Below, piece after piece: positions 1-7,843 of a DNA stretch of 64,000 nucleotides. The notes under the pieces are model-generated. The model saw only the letters and a program-made list of their open reading frames with translations, made no database searches and had not been told where the DNA came from. Where the stretch lies: positions 434,001 to 498,000 of the forward strand of contig NZ_JARTVY010000002.1 in the NCBI RefSeq assembly GCF_031450805.1, in the 5' to 3' direction. Position 1 is the first letter of the stretch; every line of letters starts with the position of its first letter. The position numbers and the translations under genes are program-made. Source of the stretch: Caballeronia sp031450805 (GTDB lineage Bacteria > Pseudomonadota > Gammaproteobacteria > Burkholderiales > Burkholderiaceae).

Positions 1-251
1 GCCGCGACATGCATCTCCCTGAACTCGAACGTGAACGGGCCGGCGATGCTGTCGAACCAGCGTTGCCAGTTCTCGCGATAGCGCTCCACACCCTGCATGG
101 ACGCGGGCGGTACGACATCGAACACGACGGCGTCCGCCGCGTAATGCGCGACGAGCGCAGACGCGTCTTTTGCCAGCACCGCTTGCCGCCACGCTTCTGC
201 AATCTCGCGAATGCGCGCTTCGTCATTCATACGGTCGTTCGGAACGGACAT
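1..251 (-). CDS. SnoaL/NTF2-like protein, cut by left edge
   Basis: The reverse strand is open from an ATG at 251 to the window edge, so the 3' part of the gene is missing. The product begins MSVPNDRMNDEARIREIAEA and continues with a WRQAVLAKDASALVAHYA stretch and an AVVFDVVPP stretch. That pattern (N-terminal helix, then AHYAxDAVVFD) is typical of small SnoaL-like or SgcJ/EcaC-type members of the NTF2 fold, which bind small molecules in a cone-shaped pocket. A second in-frame ATG at 230 could also be the start. It is divergent from the TetR gene at 409 and shares a control region holding two operator-like repeats, so the TetR protein is a plausible regulator. The substrate is unknown. Confidence 0.7.
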   Translation of the reverse strand, partial: MSVPNDRMNDEARIREIAEAWRQAVLAKDASALVAHYAADAVVFDVVPPASMQGVERYRENWQRWFDSIAGPFTFEFREMHVA

Positions 252-337
252 GATGCCTCCACGCGTGACGGTATTCATACGATGCGCGCCTGCCGTGACA
301 GAACGGCTAGGGCCTGAGCGAAATTATTCTTCGCTTG

Positions 338-382
338 TGTACACCGTCCACAAAAACTAGCAGAGATAATGGACGCTGTCCA
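338..382. promoter_or_regulatory. Two operator-like repeats between SnoaL and TetR genes
   Basis: TGGACGCTGTCCA at 370-382 is a perfect 5-bp inverted repeat with a 3-base centre. The related TGTACACCGTCCA lies at 338-350, 32 bp upstream, about three helical turns. Both sit in the 157-bp gap between the divergent SnoaL-like and TetR genes. Paired, helically phased sites of this kind suit TetR dimers. Binding by the adjacent regulator is inferred from position. Confidence 0.5.
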
Positions 383-408
383 CATACGCCATCGCCCTTA
401 GAAGCAAA

Positions 409-1053
409 ATGACAATACCGAACGCGAAGAAAGCGCGAAGCACTTACAGACATGGCGACTTGCGGCGTGCATTGATCGACGCCGGGATAGAGCTTGCGCG
501 TGAAGGCGGGCCGGATGCAATCGTGCTGCGCGAAGCGACGCGCCGTGCGGGCGTCGTGCCTAACGCGGCATATCGGCATTTCGAGAGCAGGCAGGCGTTG
601 CTGTCGGCGGTGCGCTCGGCGGCGCTGTCGTCGGTGGCCGCGGCGATGGAAGATGAACTTGCCGCGCGCCCGAGGAAGCGTCGCCGCACCGATGCCGCGC
701 GCGCGGGCCTGCGCGCCATCGGTGCGGGTTATCTGCGGTTCGCGCAGGAAGAGACGGGATTGTTTCGCACGGCGTTTGCCGCGCCGCAAGCGGAGTGGGC
801 CGAGCACGATGCGCCTTATGGCGCAGGGCCGAGCGGTCTCGATCCCTTCCAGCTATTGAGCCGCGCGCTGGACGAGATGGTGGAGGCGGGCGCGCTGGAA
901 GCGCGTCGGCGCAGGCAGGCGGAATATCTGGCGTGGAGCGCGGTGCATGGGTTCGCGCTGCTATTGATCGAAGGCCCGCTGCAAGGGCTCGGCCCCGAAC
1001 AGGTCGAGCCGCTTGCAACGCGTCTTCTTGCGATGGTCGAGCAAGGCTTATGA
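409..1053 (+). CDS. TetR/AcrR family transcriptional regulator
   Basis: 214 residues. Residues about 14-60 form a TetR DNA-binding domain: the stretch LRRALIDAGIELAREGG followed by LREATRRAGVVPNAAYRHFE matches the helix-turn-helix with its usual YRHF recognition helix. The C-terminal part contains WSAVHGFALLLIEGPLQGL, the tryptophan-histidine-glycine signature of the WHG-type TetR ligand domain. It starts at ATG 409 and ends 4 bases before the convergent transporter's stop codon. TetR proteins usually repress divergent genes until a ligand binds. The likely targets are itself and the SnoaL-like gene at the left edge, given the paired inverted repeats between them. The ligand is unknown. Confidence 0.88.
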   Translation: MTIPNAKKARSTYRHGDLRRALIDAGIELAREGGPDAIVLREATRRAGVVPNAAYRHFESRQALLSAVRSAALSSVAAAMEDELAARPRKRRRTDAARAGLRAIGAGYLRFAQEETGLFRTAFAAPQAEWAEHDAPYGAGPSGLDPFQLLSRALDEMVEAGALEARRRRQAEYLAWSAVHGFALLLIEGPLQGLGPEQVEPLATRLLAMVEQGL

Positions 1054-1057
1054 CCGC

Positions 1058-2443
1058 TTAACCCTTCTTTTGCGCATTGACGCTCGCCACCGGTTCAACG
1101 ATGCTCAGGAGCAGCAGAAGACAGAGCAGGGATGTGCCGAACATGTAGAGGAACACGCTCGTCCAGCTATACCGATCCAGCAGCAGCCCGACCGCCAGCG
1201 GCGCGCATGCGCCACCGATCTGCCCGAGCGAATTGACGATGCCGAATGCCGTCGGATACGTGGCTTTCGTCGCCAGGCCCATCGGATAGGCGGAATATCC
1301 CGCGAAGCCGATGCCGAGCATGAGGCCGGACATGATCAGCGCCGCGCCCAGATAAGCGACGCTATCGGGTGCATCGATCAGCGCGAACATCATGATCATC
1401 GTGCCGAGCGCGCCGAGCATCATCATCGGCTTGCGGCGGCCGCCAAGCAGACGGTCCGAGATCACGCCGCCGAGCATGTTGCCCGCTACCGCGCCGATGA
1501 AAGGCGCCGACGCGAGGAAGCCCATCTTGACCGAAGCGAAGCCTTTCACGGTCACGAGATAAGTCGGGATCCACGAGATGAAGATATTGCTGATGCCGAT
1601 CATGCAGCCATAGCCCAACGCTACGCCAAAGACATTCCATGAGCGGAACACCTGGCGAATGGTCTCGAGCGGAGCGACGCGCTTCGTGCGATTGATGGCG
1701 TCGAGCCAGGGCATCGGTTCGAGATGGCCGCGGCTCGCGGCTTTGACTTCGCTCTTGCCGGAGGGCGCTTCATCGAGGATATAGCGGCGTTCGGCGGGCG
1801 AACAGAAGCGGTTCTCAGTCGGCGAATTCGTCACGAGCGCCATCCACACGAACGCGAGCACGATACCCGGCACCGCGAACACATAGAAGATTTCGCGCCA
1901 TCCCCAAAGCTGGATCACGATGATGCACACCGGCGGCACGATCAGCGGCCCGAGCTTCGACGCTGCGATCCAGAGGCCGGTTGCCGTGCCTTTTTCCTTA
2001 GCCGGGAACCAGCGATTGATGATGTTCGTGCAGCCGATGCCGAGCGGTCCTTCGGACAAACCCAGTCCGACGCGATACGCCTGCAGCAGAAACACCGACG
2101 ATGTGGTGCCCATCAGCCCGGTGAACACCGATGTCAGGATCATGAACACCGCAAACAGAAAGCCCGTGGTCTTCTCGCTAAGCCGCTTGTAAAGCAGACC
2201 GACGGGAATCTGCACGAAGCCATAAGCAAACGAAAAGAGGCTGACGATCAGGCCGGCCTCGGTATTCGTGATGTGGTATTCCTTCTTGAGATAGGGAAGT
2301 GCAATGCCGAAATTCGCACGGTCCGCGCAAGCGATGGCCCAAATGCAGAAGATCAGGCCCATCACGATCCATCGATGACCCGTGCGCTTGCCCGCAATGG
2401 GCTCGGCCTGCACGGACGAGACAACGCCTTCAGCGTTATTCAT
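1058..2443 (-). CDS. MFS transporter, anion:cation symporter (sugar-acid) type
   Basis: 461 residues with about twelve hydrophobic segments, so an inner-membrane major facilitator. The N-terminal half has the ADRANFGIALPYLKKE region and the LSEGPLGIGCTNIINRWFP motif characteristic of the ACS family (glucarate, galactonate and tartrate transporters). The start ATG at 2443 is preceded by a strong GGAGGA ribosome site. It is transcribed away from the 2-hydroxyacid dehydrogenase at 2859, whose LysR regulator follows. The three genes may form a small sugar-acid or 2-hydroxy-acid utilisation locus, with this protein importing the substrate. The substrate itself cannot be read from sequence. Confidence 0.85.
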   Translation of the reverse strand: MNNAEGVVSSVQAEPIAGKRTGHRWIVMGLIFCIWAIACADRANFGIALPYLKKEYHITNTEAGLIVSLFSFAYGFVQIPVGLLYKRLSEKTTGFLFAVFMILTSVFTGLMGTTSSVFLLQAYRVGLGLSEGPLGIGCTNIINRWFPAKEKGTATGLWIAASKLGPLIVPPVCIIVIQLWGWREIFYVFAVPGIVLAFVWMALVTNSPTENRFCSPAERRYILDEAPSGKSEVKAASRGHLEPMPWLDAINRTKRVAPLETIRQVFRSWNVFGVALGYGCMIGISNIFISWIPTYLVTVKGFASVKMGFLASAPFIGAVAGNMLGGVISDRLLGGRRKPMMMLGALGTMIMMFALIDAPDSVAYLGAALIMSGLMLGIGFAGYSAYPMGLATKATYPTAFGIVNSLGQIGGACAPLAVGLLLDRYSWTSVFLYMFGTSLLCLLLLLSIVEPVASVNAQKKG

Positions 2444-2858
2444 GTGACTTCCTCCGGTTCATTCGACGCGAGGAGAACATCGCGCATGACATGAGCGCGC
2501 GTTCTTGCGAGGGGACGTGCTTTAGCAAGCAGGGCCGCTAGGGCGTGCGAATGCGGGGGAGTGCAACGGAAGTGGGAATGTGAGGCTCGATTTCACGCTG
2601 ATGTCTCCGATCAGATTCAAGGCTTTTTTAGTGTTCTTGCTGCCGATGAACCGATTCTCGCGGCGGACCTGATCGCCCGTCCAATCTTTTATTGCTATTA
2701 CCTGATTCCCGTATTGAATCGATAGGCCGCGCGCCGTGCGGCGCATCGAATCGTGGATCAATTGATAGCGATTTGGGATTGGACGCGCACCGGAAAAGAC
2801 GACATGATCCGTCGCAATCCACCGCCAGCGGCGAACGTGACCACACGGAGACATCATC
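2444..2858. other. 415-bp divergent control region, MFS / dehydrogenase
   Basis: No convincing gene. It must hold the promoters of both divergent genes. The right half (about 2,680-2,810) is less GC-rich and contains a perfect 10-bp palindrome ATCAATTGAT at 2757-2766, a possible operator for the LysR regulator encoded at 3895. I saw no clear terminator or structured RNA. Confidence 0.4.
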
Positions 2859-3812
2859 TTGAAGCCCAGCATCTTGCAACTGAATCCCATCCTCGTGCCC
2901 GCGATCAACGACACCTTGAACGCGCTTTATACGATGCATCGCCTCTTCGAGCAGGACGACAAGGAAGCGTATATCCGCGAGCATGGCGCATCGATAAGAG
3001 GCGTCATTACAGGCGGACATACGGGCATCTCGAACGACCTCATTACGAAGCTGCCCGCACTCGAAGTGATCGCGGTGAATGGCGTGGGCACGGATGCCGT
3101 CGATCTGGAATTCGCGCGCTCGCGCGGCATTCCGGTGACGGCCACCTTCGGCGCGTTGACCGAGGATGTCGCGGATCTGGCCATCGGCCTGATCATCACG
3201 GTGCTGCGCGAGATCTGCCCCGGCAACGACTTCGTCAAGGCCGGCAAGTGGCCATCGAATCCGAGCCCCGCTGCCATTCCGCTATCGCGTCGCTTTAGCG
3301 GCAAGCGCGTGGGCATCGTGGGACTGGGAAAGGTTGGCCGCGCGATTGCGCAACGCGCATCGGCGTTTGGCTGTCCCATCGCTTATACGGATATTCGCCG
3401 CATGGACGATGTCGAGCATCGCTTCGTGCCCGATCTGCTTTCGCTTGCGCGTGAAAGCGACATTCTCGTGCTGGCCGCCGCTGCGGACAAGGCGAAAGGC
3501 ATCGTGAATGCAGCCGTGCTCGATGCGCTCGGCAAGGACGGCTATCTGATCAACGTTGCACGCGGCAAGCTGGTGGCCGAGCAGGATCTCGTCGATGCGC
3601 TCAAGGGCGGCGTGATTGCAGGCGCGGGTCTCGATGTGTTCGTCGATGAGCCCAATGTGCCGTCCGAATTGTTCGGCATGGATCGCGTGGTCCTGCAGGC
3701 GCATCGCGCGAGCGCGACCGTGGAGTCGCGCACGGCGATGGGCGAGATGGTGCTCGCCAGCATCGCGCAGGCGCTTGCAGGCGAGCGTCCTGAAGGCAGC
3801 CTCACGACCTGA
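2859..3812 (+). CDS. D-isomer-specific 2-hydroxyacid dehydrogenase
   Basis: 317 residues, the usual length for the family. It interconverts a 2-keto acid and a D-2-hydroxy acid with NAD(P). The Rossmann motif GIVGLGKVGRAIAQRA is near residue 150. The catalytic triad regions are NVARGKLVAEQDL (Arg), GAGLDVFVDEP (Glu) and LQAHRAS (His). The start is a TTG at 2859, supported by GGAG 8 bases upstream; no nearby ATG fits. Subfamily candidates are glyoxylate/hydroxypyruvate reductase or 2-ketogluconate reductase. The divergent ACS-type transporter and the following LysR gene point to sugar-acid metabolism, but this is inferred from context only. Confidence 0.88.
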   Translation: MKPSILQLNPILVPAINDTLNALYTMHRLFEQDDKEAYIREHGASIRGVITGGHTGISNDLITKLPALEVIAVNGVGTDAVDLEFARSRGIPVTATFGALTEDVADLAIGLIITVLREICPGNDFVKAGKWPSNPSPAAIPLSRRFSGKRVGIVGLGKVGRAIAQRASAFGCPIAYTDIRRMDDVEHRFVPDLLSLARESDILVLAAAADKAKGIVNAAVLDALGKDGYLINVARGKLVAEQDLVDALKGGVIAGAGLDVFVDEPNVPSELFGMDRVVLQAHRASATVESRTAMGEMVLASIAQALAGERPEGSLTT

Positions 3813-3894
3813 TTCGCGCAGCGGCGCGGCGCGTCGGAAAGCGCACCTATAATGGTCGGCTATACCGTCACCCGCGCCGATATCGCCGATCACG

Positions 3895-4794
3895 ATGCTC
3901 GACCTTGGACAAGTACGTTGCTTCGTCGCGGCCGCGACGGAGCTCAACTTCAGGCGCGCCGCCGCATTGCTCAACATGACGCAGCCGCCGCTCAGCAGGC
4001 AGATTCATCTGCTCGAGGAAAACCTCGGCGTCAAGCTGTTCGAGCGCATCGGACGCGCCGTCAAGCTGACCACCGAAGGCCATGTTTTTCTTGCCGATGC
4101 AACGCGCTTGCTCAATCTCTCGGAGCAAGCGGAAAGCGCGGTGCGTCGGGCAAGCAAGGGAAAGACGGGGCGCGTGCGAATCGGCTTTACGGGCGCGGCG
4201 GGCTATGAACTGATTCCGGAATTGCTGGTTGCGGCGCGGCGCGAACTCCCGGACATCGATGTCGTGTTGCTCGAACTCATTTCGGTCGCGCAGATCGAGG
4301 CTTTTGCCGCCAATGCAATCGACCTCGGATTTCTTAGGCCGTTGCCGTCGCGTCAGAAGCTCGAATTTCAGCTCGTGGACAGAGAGCCGTTGATCGTCGC
4401 GCTGCCAGCGGGTCATGCGTTATGCGACAACGAACAGATCGCGCTCAGGCAACTCGATCATCAACCGTTCATCATGCATTCGCCGACGCACGGAAAATAC
4501 TTCTACGACCGCATCATGGGCATGCTTGCAGCGGAAGAAGTGAACCCGCTTTTCACGCAATATATCGATCAAACACCGACCATTCTGTCGCTGGTTCGCG
4601 CCGGGCTAGGTCTCGGTATCCTGCCGGCATCGGCACAACGCTTCCATTACGACAACGTCGAGTTCCGCCTGATTGCAAACAACAGCGTACAGGCGGAAAT
4701 GAGCATGGCGTGGCGCGTCGATCAGGACAATCCCGCCGTCACCGCGTTCAGGCTGATGGCGGCGGACCACTTCGCCAGCAAGACGCAAAGCTGA
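3895..4794 (+). CDS. LysR family transcriptional regulator
   Basis: 299 residues. The N-terminal winged helix is clear (LNFRRAAALLNMTQPPLSRQ, residues about 17-36, then LEENLGVKLFER). It is followed by a periplasmic-binding-protein-like effector domain starting near residue 90 (GRVRIGFTGAAGYELIPELL). The pattern resembles BenM/CatM-type regulators of aromatic or organic-acid catabolism. It lies 82 bp after the dehydrogenase in the same direction and probably regulates it and the transporter. Its stop (4792-4794) directly abuts the ancestral stop of the convergent aminotransferase (4795-4797), leaving no spacer for a terminator. Confidence 0.9.
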   Translation: MLDLGQVRCFVAAATELNFRRAAALLNMTQPPLSRQIHLLEENLGVKLFERIGRAVKLTTEGHVFLADATRLLNLSEQAESAVRRASKGKTGRVRIGFTGAAGYELIPELLVAARRELPDIDVVLLELISVAQIEAFAANAIDLGFLRPLPSRQKLEFQLVDREPLIVALPAGHALCDNEQIALRQLDHQPFIMHSPTHGKYFYDRIMGMLAAEEVNPLFTQYIDQTPTILSLVRAGLGLGILPASAQRFHYDNVEFRLIANNSVQAEMSMAWRVDQDNPAVTAFRLMAADHFASKTQS

Positions 4795-4805
4795 TCACCT
4801 GATAT

Positions 4806-5945
4806 TCAGCGCTTTTGCCGTCGCATCGATCGCTGCTTTCGCCCGAGCGACGATCTCTCGCGCAACTGCTTCTGGAAATACGGTCCCGCGTCGTTCTTGA
4901 CGCGTGCGACGATGCCTTCATCGCGCAATAGCTTGAGATTCGCAACCGCCACGGCCGCCGCGACCGGATGCCCTGAGTAAGTGAAGCCGTGATTGAACTC
5001 TCCGCCTTCGACGATGACATTCGCGATGCGGTCCGATAATCCGACGGCGCCCATCGGGATATAGCCGCTCGTCAGACCCTTCGCCATGGTGATGACATCG
5101 GGCTCGAATCCGAAGTGCCGATGCGCAAACCATTCACCGGTGCGTCCGAAGCCGCCGATCACTTCATCGGCGATGAAGAGAACGTCATGCTTGCGGCAGA
5201 TGCGCTCGATTTCCGGCCAATAGGTCGATGACGGAAAGATCACGCCGCCCGCGCCCTGGAACGGCTCACCGATGAACGCAGCAACATTGTCCGCGCCGAG
5301 TTCGACGATCTTCGCTTCGAGCTGGCTCGCACGTTCGGCTCCGAAGGCATCGGCATCCATCTCGCCGCCTTCTCCGAACCAGTACGGCTGATCGATATGC
5401 GCGACGTGCTCCATCTTCGACGGCATCTGCTCATGCACATAAGCCATGCCGCCAAGCGTTGCGCCTGCAATCGTCGAGCCGTGATACGCGTTGCGCCGTG
5501 CAATCACGTAACGCTTGTGCGGCTTGCCTTGCAAAGCCCAGTATCGATGCACCGCGCGCAGTGCCGTATCGTTCGCCTCGGAGCCGCTGTTGCAGTAGAG
5601 AAAGCGATTGAAGCAAGCCGGGGCCAGCTGCGCGAGCATGTCCGACAGCTCGACCACCGGCGGATGCGTCGTCCTGAAGAACGTGTTGTAGTAGGGCAAT
5701 GCCTGCATCTGCTCGCTCGCTGCATCGAGCAGTTCGCGTCGTCCATAGCCGACGTTGACGCACCACAGCCCCGCCATGCCATCGATGATGCGCGTGCCAT
5801 CCGAGTCCCAGAGATAAACGCCATCCGCTTTCACGATGACGCGGCTGCCCGCGCCATTGAGTTCCGCCGTATCCGAGAACGGATGAATGTGATGCGCGGC
5901 ATCGAGTGCGCGATAGCGCGCCGTCGAGTCGATACGATCGTTCAT
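4806..5945 (-). CDS. Class III PLP aminotransferase (SpuC-like), 3' end broken; probable pseudogene
   Basis: 379 residues read from ATG 5945, which has a GGAGG site; in-frame codons up to 5993 look spurious. Class III features are intact: FLYCNSGSEANDTALRAVHR, the Asp in LFIADEVIGGFGRTG and the PLP lysine in MAKGLTSGY. Family members are usually about 450-470 residues. Here the frame stops at 4806 after a non-conserved arginine-rich tail. In another frame the last 60 bases encode EIVARAKAAIDATAKALNIR, a typical class III C-terminus, ending at a stop at 4795-4797. This points to an internal deletion with frameshift near 4852-4862 that removed most of the C-terminal small domain. It was probably a putrescine/polyamine:pyruvate transaminase, given the puuA-like gene 15 bp upstream. 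Confidence 0.75.
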   Translation of the reverse strand: MNDRIDSTARYRALDAAHHIHPFSDTAELNGAGSRVIVKADGVYLWDSDGTRIIDGMAGLWCVNVGYGRRELLDAASEQMQALPYYNTFFRTTHPPVVELSDMLAQLAPACFNRFLYCNSGSEANDTALRAVHRYWALQGKPHKRYVIARRNAYHGSTIAGATLGGMAYVHEQMPSKMEHVAHIDQPYWFGEGGEMDADAFGAERASQLEAKIVELGADNVAAFIGEPFQGAGGVIFPSSTYWPEIERICRKHDVLFIADEVIGGFGRTGEWFAHRHFGFEPDVITMAKGLTSGYIPMGAVGLSDRIANVIVEGGEFNHGFTYSGHPVAAAVAVANLKLLRDEGIVARVKNDAGPYFQKQLRERSSLGRKQRSMRRQKR

Positions 5946-5959
5946 GTTGGCCTCCGCTC

Positions 5960-7300
5960 TCAGACGTGCAGCAACAAGTGCTTGCGTTCCCATGAACTGA
6001 TGACACGGAAGAACGCTTCGTATTCGGTTTCCTTCAACGCCAGATAGGCGCGCACGAATTTATCGCCGAGCATGTCCGCCAACGGCTCGCAAGCGCCCAT
6101 CAGGCTCAGGCCTTCGTCGAGATTGCGCGGCAGTTGAAAGGGCAGGCGATAGCCGTCGCTCGCGAGCGGCGCAGTCGGTTCGAGATGTTGCGTCATGCCG
6201 AGATAGCCCGCTGCCAGCGTTGCGGCAATCGCGAGATAAGGATTGCAATCCACGCCCGGTATGCGGTTCTCTATGCGCCGGGCTTCCGGCGAAGCATGCG
6301 GCACCCGGAAGCCGACCGTGCGATTGTCGTAACCCCATTGCACGTTGATCGGCGCTGCCATGAAGCGCGAGAGCCTGCGATAAGAATTGATATACGGGGC
6401 AAAGACAGGCATGAGTGCAGGCGTGTATTTCTGCAGTCCGGCGATATAGCTATAGAAGAGGCCAGTAGCTTCGCCATCGCGCCCGGTGAAGAGATTGCGC
6501 CCCGTCTCTTCATCGACGATGCTTTGATGCACGTGCATGGCCGAGCCCGGTTCGTTCTCCATCGGCTTGGCCATGAAGGTTGCATACATCTTGTGGCGCA
6601 ACGCCGCTTCACGCACCGTGCGTTTGAAGAGAAACACACGGTCTGCAAGATCGAGCGCATCGCCGTGCAGAAAATTGATTTCCATTTGCGCTGCGCCGAC
6701 TTCGTGAATCAGCGTCTCGACTTCCAGTTCCTGCACCTCGCAATACTCATAGATGTCTTCGAATAGCGGATCGAACTCGTTGACCGCATCGATCGAGTAC
6801 GCCTGCCGGCCCGTTTCCGCGCGCCCCGTGCGGCCGACGGGCGGCTGCAGCGGAAGGTCGGGATCGCGATTCACATCGACAAGAAAGAATTCGAGCTCCG
6901 GCGCAACGACGGGCCGCCAGCCTTTGACCTCGAACTTCTGAAGCACTTGCCGTAACACGCGACGCGGCGAAATGGCGACCGGCGTGCCGTCGAAATGCAC
7001 GCAGTCGTGAATCACCTGAGCAGTGGGATCGGCGGCCCACGGAATGAGGCGAATCGTCGTGGCATCCGGCACGCAGACCATGTCGGGATCGGTGAGGCCG
7101 GTAAAGCTCGCGTCGTCGGGATAGTCGCCGGTGACGGTCTGAATCATCACCGCTTGCGGCAGGCGCATGAATTCGCCCGATTCGAACTTGCTGCGCGGAA
7201 TGATCTTGCCGCGCGCGGTGCCCGCCATGTCCGGAATGATCGCTTCAATTTCGGTGATGCGATGCTTGCGCAGGAATTCGTCTATACGTTCCATTTTCAT
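5960..7300 (-). CDS. puuA: Glutamine-synthetase-family enzyme, gamma-glutamylputrescine synthetase-like
   Basis: 446 residues from ATG 7300, chosen because GAAAGAGA precedes it and homologues begin near this point; the longer open frame to 7564 is arginine-rich and unlike the family. It belongs to the glutamine synthetase superfamily, with PELEFFLVD, the metal/glutamate-binding EPGSAMHVHQS and NRTVGFRVP motifs. The N-terminal IPDMAGTARGKIIPRSKF is typical of PuuA-type enzymes, which ligate glutamate to putrescine as the first step of polyamine breakdown. It is followed 15 bp downstream by the aminotransferase. Other gamma-glutamyl-amine ligases cannot be excluded. Confidence 0.8.
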   Translation of the reverse strand: MKMERIDEFLRKHRITEIEAIIPDMAGTARGKIIPRSKFESGEFMRLPQAVMIQTVTGDYPDDASFTGLTDPDMVCVPDATTIRLIPWAADPTAQVIHDCVHFDGTPVAISPRRVLRQVLQKFEVKGWRPVVAPELEFFLVDVNRDPDLPLQPPVGRTGRAETGRQAYSIDAVNEFDPLFEDIYEYCEVQELEVETLIHEVGAAQMEINFLHGDALDLADRVFLFKRTVREAALRHKMYATFMAKPMENEPGSAMHVHQSIVDEETGRNLFTGRDGEATGLFYSYIAGLQKYTPALMPVFAPYINSYRRLSRFMAAPINVQWGYDNRTVGFRVPHASPEARRIENRIPGVDCNPYLAIAATLAAGYLGMTQHLEPTAPLASDGYRLPFQLPRNLDEGLSLMGACEPLADMLGDKFVRAYLALKETEYEAFFRVISSWERKHLLLHV

Positions 7301-7843
7301 TCTCTCTTTCCAATGCGTTTTCATTGGGCGCACTAAGCCCCGGCCTTGACGAAGCAACGGGCCGCGAAGCGTGCAGACGCGTTCGAGCCGCGCGATGGTT
7401 CGCGCGCCCGGCGGTCGTTTAAGGAAAAGCGGAGAAAGAGGCGCTACGGCAGCAGTGAAGCCACGCCGACGCAATGCACGGCGATGAACGCGCGCGTCGC
7501 GATGGCATTGCGTCGCCGCACCGAACGGCGCGACAGGGTGGTGATGACCGACATGAAGCGGCAATCGGGATTGATGCCGCAGCGATCGGTAAAGGAGCGG
7601 CTTGCGCTCGTCTTAACCAGAGGGCTTTGGACTCTCACGATAATGCTCGTTTGGCGAGATTGGACTGCTTGGGGGATGTCGGCCAAGGCCGGCCAGGTCC
7701 CTTTAGCGAGCATATACGAGCCATTTACGCCGTCAAGCCGTGTTTTCCAGCGCGGGAATTTTGGTCGCGAGCAAGACTCACTGAGATTTCATCGATAATG
7801 TCGCCTCGTCGTTCTTTAGCCTTACTGGTTCTCAACGCGCCCG
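7301..7843. other. 543-bp region between puuA-like gene and ABC operon
   Basis: Divergent promoter region. The open frames across it on both strands are arginine/alanine-rich and look like chance frames. The segment 7,611-7,800 is less GC-rich and probably holds the promoter of the ABC operon. I saw no recognised operator, terminator or RNA. Confidence 0.35.
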
